Assembly: GCF_001421015.2 (NCBI RefSeq)
Contig: NZ_CP013023.1
Span: 3,713,501-3,777,500 of the forward strand
Direction of reading: 5' to 3'
Source of the DNA: Paenibacillus bovis
GTDB lineage: Bacteria > Bacillota > Bacilli > Paenibacillales > Paenibacillaceae
DNA length: 64,000 bases
Numbering within the stretch: the first letter of the stretch is position 1; each line of letters opens with the position of its first letter. Shown here one piece after another: positions 58,750 through 64,000 of this stretch. The notes below the pieces were generated by a model. That model ran no database searches and was not told the DNA's origin. It saw only the letters and a program-made list of their open reading frames with translations. The translations under genes and the position numbers were made by a program.

Positions 58750-61578
58750 TTAACGGCTGTTCCATGCCCGTATAGCTATATCCCGGATACTGCTGACCTG
58801 TAATGTACGACTCTCACCGCTGTCCAGCCAGATAAAATTATCCTCCGCCATAAATGAAGATTGATTACGATACTCGTCTTGCTGTAAGACTGAATGATAA
58901 TCTACAGCCTGATACAGCTCTACCGCGACAGCCGGATAATTGCCCGGATTGGTAATTGTCACCTGATACGGATAGCGATTCTGACTTCCGATTCGATCAC
59001 TTTGTTCATTGGGAATGACGATTGGTTCAGATCCAATCTGCTGCACCTGATGCTTCAATTTATGCGGTTCTGCTTCTATTTGCTGCTTCATGTCTTGTAA
59101 TCCCGCTTCCGCCTGCTCCATCTGATTCTTTTTCCGATCCGTCTGAATATGCAGCTCCAGCTCTGTCTTGGGCAGATGCATCAATACACCCTGCCGGGCA
59201 TCGAAATTTATCCAGTAAAAGGTACGATTCAGCACATGGCCTGCCTGCACAATCTCTGCGACTACCAGCAGCGGTGCCTGTTCCAGTGGATACGCCGGAA
59301 CATCGATTTGTCCCAGTCTGCGCACCTGCCCATGAGCATCACTGTCCTGCCAGGACTCCGACAGCATCACTTCCAGATTCGCATCATACATTCGTACGCC
59401 TGCTGTCCATTCTCCGGTCAGCTGCTCTTGGTCGTCCAGTAGATACACCGGCAGCGACTGCTGCTGATCCGGACTGTTCAGCTTGTCGAACACAACGGAA
59501 AGCATCAGTGGTGCATACGCATCTGCTGTAAAATAATGCGACATCTTGGGTGCACCATACCAGTCAATGGTTGCCCAGGATACACCTGGATATACATCAT
59601 TCAGCTTGTATGTCACGACACCAATTTGCTCGGGCCAGTGGCAGCGTGAACGCTCCATCTTATGTCGCAGCGATACGACCTGGGCCATCTGGGTACCGAT
59701 TACAAAGTTCTCCAGCGAATCGCATGGCACAAACGAATCCGCGAACTCCGACAGAATCCGCATCTCATCCCGGGTATCAAATGCCGGCAAATGGTGATAA
59801 AAGCTTTTGCCCGGTTCCGGTGGCCATACTGTGCGTTCTGCTTCCGGCAAATATCGCTTCACCGACTCCATATTAGGCGATGATGCCAGACCAAATTCGC
59901 TTAGCATAATATCATCCAGTCCTGCATAATAGTCAAAGCTATAAGCGGGAGTCCAGCCATTCCAGACAATATGATCATGTGTACTGCCACCGAGCGGATC
60001 GGTACGGTGAAACGGACGTGTACTATCCAGTTCCACACTGCAGCGTCCCATCATCTGCATAGATTCATGCTCCAGCTCACTGCTCGTCTCATTGCCTCCG
60101 CCCCACATGATCAGCGACGGATGATTACGCAGACGCAGTGTATTCACAATCACTGTCTCCTCCAGCGCATCATAGGGCTGGTTGGCATGACTGCCCCAGC
60201 AGGTCGGCCATTCCTGCATAATGAGAATACCCAGACGATCACACAGATCATAGAAGTCATCTGTCTCCGGAATTCCGCCTCCCCATGCACGCATAAAGTT
60301 CACATGCTGCTCCGCCGTCAGAGAAAGGAAGTGCTCATACTTTTCCCGGCGAAAATCCATTAACGCATCCATCGTGCACCAACCGGTTCCCTTGGCAAAA
60401 AACGGCTGTCCGTTTACTGTAAATGTCCAGTTATACATCTCGGGCTGCTGTCCCTGAGGCAGTGGGTCCATGCGGATATCACGAATGCCAAATGTCAGCT
60501 CCCTTATATCCGCCAGTGCTGCGGTAGTCTTGACCGGATCGGTACCCGTCTGTAACGCTTCTGCCTGTTCGGTAGGCCCTGGAATATATACCAGCTTCAG
60601 CCGGTAGAGAGACTGCTCTCCCATATCTATAGGCCACCACAGCCGGTGATTCGGCATCTGCAGCTGAAAATGCAGATGTCCTTCGCCAGCAGCCACTTCA
60701 TCTGCCGAAATCTCCCGACTGAATACTACCCCTTCACCTGCAAAATTATCCGGTTCGATCACACCATGCAGCGTACCCGATCCGTCTGCTGATGAACTGG
60801 TCAGGGTCAGCGACAGATTGAGTCTGCCTGCCGCTGCATTTTCTTCATTCAGGGCCGCAATATAGGGATCACCAATGGACACTGTCGGTTCACCTTCAAT
60901 CCGGACACTTTGCCAGATGCCAACTGCCGGCAAATTTACATAGTGCCAGCCATAATTGCAATTGAAGACGACAGTGGAATGCCAGACATTCCATTCATTG
61001 CCAAGCGGTGCCGGATGGACTTTGACAATCAATGTATTTTGCTCCTGAACCAGAGAGCTTATATCGTAGGCAGGCCCGCCAAATGCACCATTATGATAAC
61101 CAAGCGAATGACCGTTCAGCCACACCTCACAGGCTGGCGATACTCCGGCAAAATTCAGCTTGGGTTGCTGCCAGTTCCGGGCGGGGTCCAGTATGAATGT
61201 GCAGCGATACCACCAGGTCTTGTGACTGTACTCTTTGGCAATATCTGCATTCTCGCCAAAAGCCGGATCATCCATAATACCCGCATCTACCAGCGCCTGA
61301 TGAATACTACCGGGTACATGAACAGGAATAGTCTCTCCCCAGTTCTCCTGTAAACGCAGCTCATCTGCTCCGCCTTCTATCATTTCCCATACACCATCCA
61401 GCAGCATGTGCGGCGCAGTATTTAGTGAACCGGTTACTTTTTGCCAATGATTGGTACTTTGCCGTATATCCGCAGTATGTGTCTCCAGCTGCTGTACCGG
61501 CTGATCCCACGGTGTATATCGTGCTTCAAAGCTTTGCCGATCCAGTCTATCCTTGCTGAGCAGCTGTCTGGTATTCAT
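58750..61578 (-). CDS. Beta-mannosidase-like GH2 enzyme
   Basis: 942 residues, cytoplasmic. The GH2 sugar-binding domain comes first (HMLLDGVWEMIEGGADELRL, KTWWYRCTFILDPARNWQQP, FAGVSPACEVWLNGHSLGYH). The central barrel has TVNGQPFFAKGTGWCTMDAL and NFMRAWGGGIPETDDFYDLC. The acid/base Glu is in LIMWGGGNETSSE (about 494) and the nucleophile Glu in DIMLSEFGLASSPNM (about 559). WGGG instead of W-N-x-x-N-E is characteristic of the beta-mannosidase branch. The C-terminus carries extra beta sandwich domains. It would trim mannose or related residues from imported oligosaccharides, completing the mannanase/alpha-galactosidase set. GGAGAGGA precedes the ATG. It is the first gene of a five-gene operon ending in yesM. 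Confidence 0.85.
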   Translation of the reverse strand: MNTRQLLSKDRLDRQSFEARYTPWDQPVQQLETHTADIRQSTNHWQKVTGSLNTAPHMLLDGVWEMIEGGADELRLQENWGETIPVHVPGSIHQALVDAGIMDDPAFGENADIAKEYSHKTWWYRCTFILDPARNWQQPKLNFAGVSPACEVWLNGHSLGYHNGAFGGPAYDISSLVQEQNTLIVKVHPAPLGNEWNVWHSTVVFNCNYGWHYVNLPAVGIWQSVRIEGEPTVSIGDPYIAALNEENAAAGRLNLSLTLTSSSADGSGTLHGVIEPDNFAGEGVVFSREISADEVAAGEGHLHFQLQMPNHRLWWPIDMGEQSLYRLKLVYIPGPTEQAEALQTGTDPVKTTAALADIRELTFGIRDIRMDPLPQGQQPEMYNWTFTVNGQPFFAKGTGWCTMDALMDFRREKYEHFLSLTAEQHVNFMRAWGGGIPETDDFYDLCDRLGILIMQEWPTCWGSHANQPYDALEETVIVNTLRLRNHPSLIMWGGGNETSSELEHESMQMMGRCSVELDSTRPFHRTDPLGGSTHDHIVWNGWTPAYSFDYYAGLDDIMLSEFGLASSPNMESVKRYLPEAERTVWPPEPGKSFYHHLPAFDTRDEMRILSEFADSFVPCDSLENFVIGTQMAQVVSLRHKMERSRCHWPEQIGVVTYKLNDVYPGVSWATIDWYGAPKMSHYFTADAYAPLMLSVVFDKLNSPDQQQSLPVYLLDDQEQLTGEWTAGVRMYDANLEVMLSESWQDSDAHGQVRRLGQIDVPAYPLEQAPLLVVAEIVQAGHVLNRTFYWINFDARQGVLMHLPKTELELHIQTDRKKNQMEQAEAGLQDMKQQIEAEPHKLKHQVQQIGSEPIVIPNEQSDRIGSQNRYPYQVTITNPGNYPAVAVELYQAVDYHSVLQQDEYRNQSSFMAEDNFIWLDSGESRTLQVSSIRDIAIRAWNSR

Positions 61579-61692
61579 CAGATCCTCTCCTTCTACATGT
61601 AAGTATTTGGGTACATCAGGGTATAGACATTATCATTTTTTGCTTTTATTTCTGTACAGAGCGTGTAAATAGGCTAGTATCCTCCTTTCAGC

Positions 61693-61730
61693 AAAACAGA
61701 GCCGATCCATAGATGCGTCGGCTCTGTTTT
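61693..61730 (-). terminator. Rho-independent terminator of the multidomain secreted protein gene
   Basis: A 13-bp perfect stem AAAACAGAGCCGA/TCGGCTCTGTTTT (61693-61705 with 61718-61730). It lies 19 bp after the stop at 61749 and insulates the beta-mannosidase operon. Confidence 0.82.
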
Positions 61731-61748
61731 GCCTTATTTTCAGAATAT

Positions 61749-64000
61749 TTATTGAACAGGAGCCAGCTTCACGTCATCAATAAATGCCGTATTATCGCCG
61801 GTTGTAGACGTTGCTACAAATTGGATCGTATGCTCGCCTGCTGTCACGGTGAACGGACTGATTGTAAAGGCTTCGTATGCGCCAGAAGCCGGTGTATAAC
61901 TGCCGAGTACCTGATTATCCAGCATCACATTGAACTTCTGGGTTCCCCGCAGATTGGTGCGCTGGGCTGCCTTGAAGCTGAGTGTATAGGAACCTTGCGG
62001 GAATTTCAGCTTTTGTGTAATCGTTCCGTTGACGCCATTATCGGTTTTCAGATAGGCACTTTGTGCCCCTTCCGGTATAGTCACACTGCCCAGTACGCTG
62101 TTGTTGCCCTGCACACCGGAGCGGCTGTCAAATACCCAGTCACTGGTGAAGGGTCCAGGCTTGGTTTTGGCTTTGCTGTCGGCTGCAATGACCGGAGTCT
62201 CAAAGCCACCATTTTTCAATTGAGCGGGCAGACTATTGGCCGGGCGGATAAAGAGACTGTCCAAAAATGCGGTACGATCCAGCTTGGGCAGTGCAGGATC
62301 TGCCGAAGTCGCAATAAATTTGACAGTATGCTTGCCGCTGGTAACCGTGAATGGACGGGTCGTCACTTTCTGAAAATTAACTGAATCGGCTGTGTGCGAG
62401 CTGATTTTCTGGTTATCCATGTACACATCGAACGTCTGTATGCCATAACCGGAACGTGTCGCCAGATCAAAGCTCAATTCGTACGTACCTGCCGGAAAAT
62501 TCATCTGTTGACTGATCGTTCCGTTCACGCCGCCATCTGTTTTCAGATAACCGACCTGCAGTCCCTGCGGTGCTTTGATATCTTTGCTCACCAGCTGGCT
62601 GCCGTTGGCAGATACTCCTGAACGGGAATCGAATGTCCACCCATTTGTAAAGGGTCCGGTACGTGTCGTTTCTGTGCCCGGCTTTTCAAAGCCTGCATTA
62701 AAAATAGTCACGACCGGTGTCTCATCCGGAATCGTATTGGTGAAGAAGCAGCGTTTGGCAGAGCCTGGCGCAGGATCACCGCCAAAAGACTCATCCGTAC
62801 ACTCTATACCATCTGTAAATGTTTTATATTTGAAGATACCATCGGCTCCATAAGCCACCATTGCTTTACCTTTGAAGTCGCACACTTTGCCTTCGTACAT
62901 ACAGAACTCGTAACCATCCGGTCCCATAGCTACATCTTTTGTTTTATACAGGGCAGCGGTAATACCGGAGTTATCAAGTCCCGGCTTGATCGCTATCGCC
63001 TTGAGCATCCGGTTGCCGCCATTTGGCAGAATTGCACCGTATTTATACAAACTGGATGATGCAGTTGGTGTACTGCCATCCATCGTATAGTAGATTTGTG
63101 CACCCGGTGTCTTGGTCTCGATAAATACAGCTTCTGCCGAATCATAAGTTCCTGGTTTCAGGCTGAATGTCGGCGCATCCACACGATTTGGAACAGAGCG
63201 AGGAATTACTTTTATAAGTGCTATTCCATAAGCACCTGTCGCCTGACTGCTGCTGGCCTTGATCGCTATCATTCGCTCGGAAGCCAGATCCGGTGCTGTG
63301 TACAGACCATTCGCATCGATCGTTCCATTATTTGTTCCCAGTACCGTCCAGGTTACTCCACCTGCGGCTGCCAGCGACTGCTGCGTGTCGTCTGCTGCAT
63401 AGGTATCTGCATTAACGGTATTTTCGGATGAAGCGGCTTGTACATCTGTAGAATCTGCAATTGCGGCAGATTGACCTGCTACTTGTACGCTGCTATCGCC
63501 GGAATCCGTTCGATCAGAAGCTTGTGACGCTGCACTGTCCGCTTGATCTGCAAGGGTTGTGACTTCACCCAAAGCTGCTGCTTCTGATGCATCTGTGTCT
63601 GTCGACCGTGTAGTGGAAGCATCTGTATTGGCCGTGTTTTCTGTCGCATACGTATCTTCGGTGACAGCTGCCTGACCGTTGTAGGTTGCATCAATTACAC
63701 GAGCCTGCAGCTGCAGCGTACCAGCACCTGTGACGGTCTTCTCTACCGGCGTTACTTCCACCTGGGTCTGAGGCTTGGCTGTAGTGTAGATAGAGAAATG
63801 ATAGGCTGTATCACTATCGTTATCTGTAAAAGAACGTGTAGCTGCAAATGCTTTTTCAACCTGCGGAAGTATCGCATTTGCGTCAATATTTACATTGTCA
63901 CGATACGTCATTTTGTAAAAGGTTTTGTTGATTGTATTGTCGCCAAAATCAATATTCAGATTTCTGGCTTCGCCGCCTTTGGATTCTACCAACACTGTAT
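61749..64000 (-). CDS. Large secreted multidomain carbohydrate-active protein, C-terminal 750 residues
   Basis: The frame is open at the right window edge, so the start and probable catalytic domain are missing. Visible from N to C: an end of a domain (GDNTINKTFYKMTYRDNVNI), then an Ala/Thr/Asp/Ser-rich linker (about 125-210: DASTTRSTDTDASEAAALGE) splitting an Ig-like unit (PVEKTVTGAGTLQLQARVID ... GTNNGTIDANGLYTAPD). A chitobiase-type C-terminal unit follows (PGTYDSAEAVFIETKTPGAQ, IYYTMDGSTPTASSSLY), then a small Cys-containing module. Two repeated beta-sandwich modules of about 155 residues each end the protein; both contain WxFDSRSGV, YLKTD-GVNGTI and FTV-GxHTxxFxATS. The modules resemble DUF642/CBM6-like binding domains. 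A surface or secreted glycoside hydrolase is likely. Confidence 0.75.
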   Translation of the reverse strand, partial: TVLVESKGGEARNLNIDFGDNTINKTFYKMTYRDNVNIDANAILPQVEKAFAATRSFTDNDSDTAYHFSIYTTAKPQTQVEVTPVEKTVTGAGTLQLQARVIDATYNGQAAVTEDTYATENTANTDASTTRSTDTDASEAAALGEVTTLADQADSAASQASDRTDSGDSSVQVAGQSAAIADSTDVQAASSENTVNADTYAADDTQQSLAAAGGVTWTVLGTNNGTIDANGLYTAPDLASERMIAIKASSSQATGAYGIALIKVIPRSVPNRVDAPTFSLKPGTYDSAEAVFIETKTPGAQIYYTMDGSTPTASSSLYKYGAILPNGGNRMLKAIAIKPGLDNSGITAALYKTKDVAMGPDGYEFCMYEGKVCDFKGKAMVAYGADGIFKYKTFTDGIECTDESFGGDPAPGSAKRCFFTNTIPDETPVVTIFNAGFEKPGTETTRTGPFTNGWTFDSRSGVSANGSQLVSKDIKAPQGLQVGYLKTDGGVNGTISQQMNFPAGTYELSFDLATRSGYGIQTFDVYMDNQKISSHTADSVNFQKVTTRPFTVTSGKHTVKFIATSADPALPKLDRTAFLDSLFIRPANSLPAQLKNGGFETPVIAADSKAKTKPGPFTSDWVFDSRSGVQGNNSVLGSVTIPEGAQSAYLKTDNGVNGTITQKLKFPQGSYTLSFKAAQRTNLRGTQKFNVMLDNQVLGSYTPASGAYEAFTISPFTVTAGEHTIQFVATSTTGDNTAFIDDVKLAPVQ

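Noticed and set aside
1..64000. CRISPR arrays, tRNA, rRNA, insertion sequences and common riboswitches
   Set aside because: I looked for regularly spaced repeats, tRNA-like CCA-ended cloverleafs, transposase motifs and T-box style leaders and saw none; weak examples could be missed by eye.

Overview
The window looks like the chromosome of a motile, polysaccharide-degrading Firmicute, most likely Paenibacillus or a close relative. The reasons are the strong AGGAGG-type ribosome binding sites, many secreted or cytoplasmic glycoside hydrolases, lipoprotein-dependent sugar ABC importers, a YesM/YesN-type two-component pair, KGG-repeat, DUF4179 and DUF1836 proteins, cre-like catabolite control sites and a sigma-D-type promoter in front of a chemotaxis receptor. 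Composition is moderate GC throughout, except for one strikingly AT-rich block at about 16.0-20.04 kb. I saw no rRNA, tRNA, CRISPR array or insertion sequence. Family names come from motifs I can read; no database search was run.

Layout. 0-3 kb: a bacitracin-type (BceAB/YxdLM) ABC exporter followed by a YxeA-like protein. 3.2-5.4 kb: a KGG stress protein, a small hypothetical protein and a GntR-type sugar-responsive repressor. 5.6-8.8 kb: a sugar ABC importer (binding protein plus two permeases, one frameshifted) behind two cre sites. 9-15.5 kb: small hypothetical proteins, an acetyltransferase and a secreted GH26 mannanase with its own cre site. 15.85-22.65 kb: a four-gene co-directional defence-type operon (NERD-UvrD helicase, membrane-anchored Mrr-like nuclease, GajA-like and GajB-like Gabija genes). 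23.2-26.6 kb: three tandem paralogous secreted proteins of unknown function, transcribed from a promoter overlapped by a cre site. 26.8-31.2 kb: a secreted beta-helix protein, an acetyltransferase, and a DUF1836/DegV divergent pair. 31.5-34.1 kb: a lipoprotein and an ECF sigma factor with its DUF4179 anti-sigma. 34.4-43 kb: GH27 alpha-galactosidase, chemotaxis receptor, a second DUF4179 protein without a sigma factor, an NAD-kinase-like/SPFH pair, a VOC protein and a flagellar-type zinc-ribbon protein. 43.3-47.2 kb: a second sugar ABC importer. 47.6-50.3 kb: D-amino acid aminotransferase and a divergent SDR/TetR pair. 50.2-61.6 kb: a five-gene operon running from a GH2 beta-mannosidase, through a GH106-like hydrolase and a DUF4038 hydrolase, into a YesN-like response regulator and YesM-like histidine kinase. 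61.7 kb to the end: a partial secreted multidomain protein.

How it works together. Endo-mannanase, alpha-galactosidase and beta-mannosidase are the three activities needed for galactomannan, and two importers in the window could take up the products. Four of these loci carry cre-like sites, so catabolite repression probably ties them together, and the YesMN pair probably controls the second importer through two paired 21-bp-spaced repeats upstream of it. The defence operon is the most interesting non-metabolic element: two helicase/nuclease pairs of different apparent ancestry joined in one transcription unit. Four reading frames are broken by what looks like one missing base in a homopolymer run; this pattern fits sequencing error better than gene decay.
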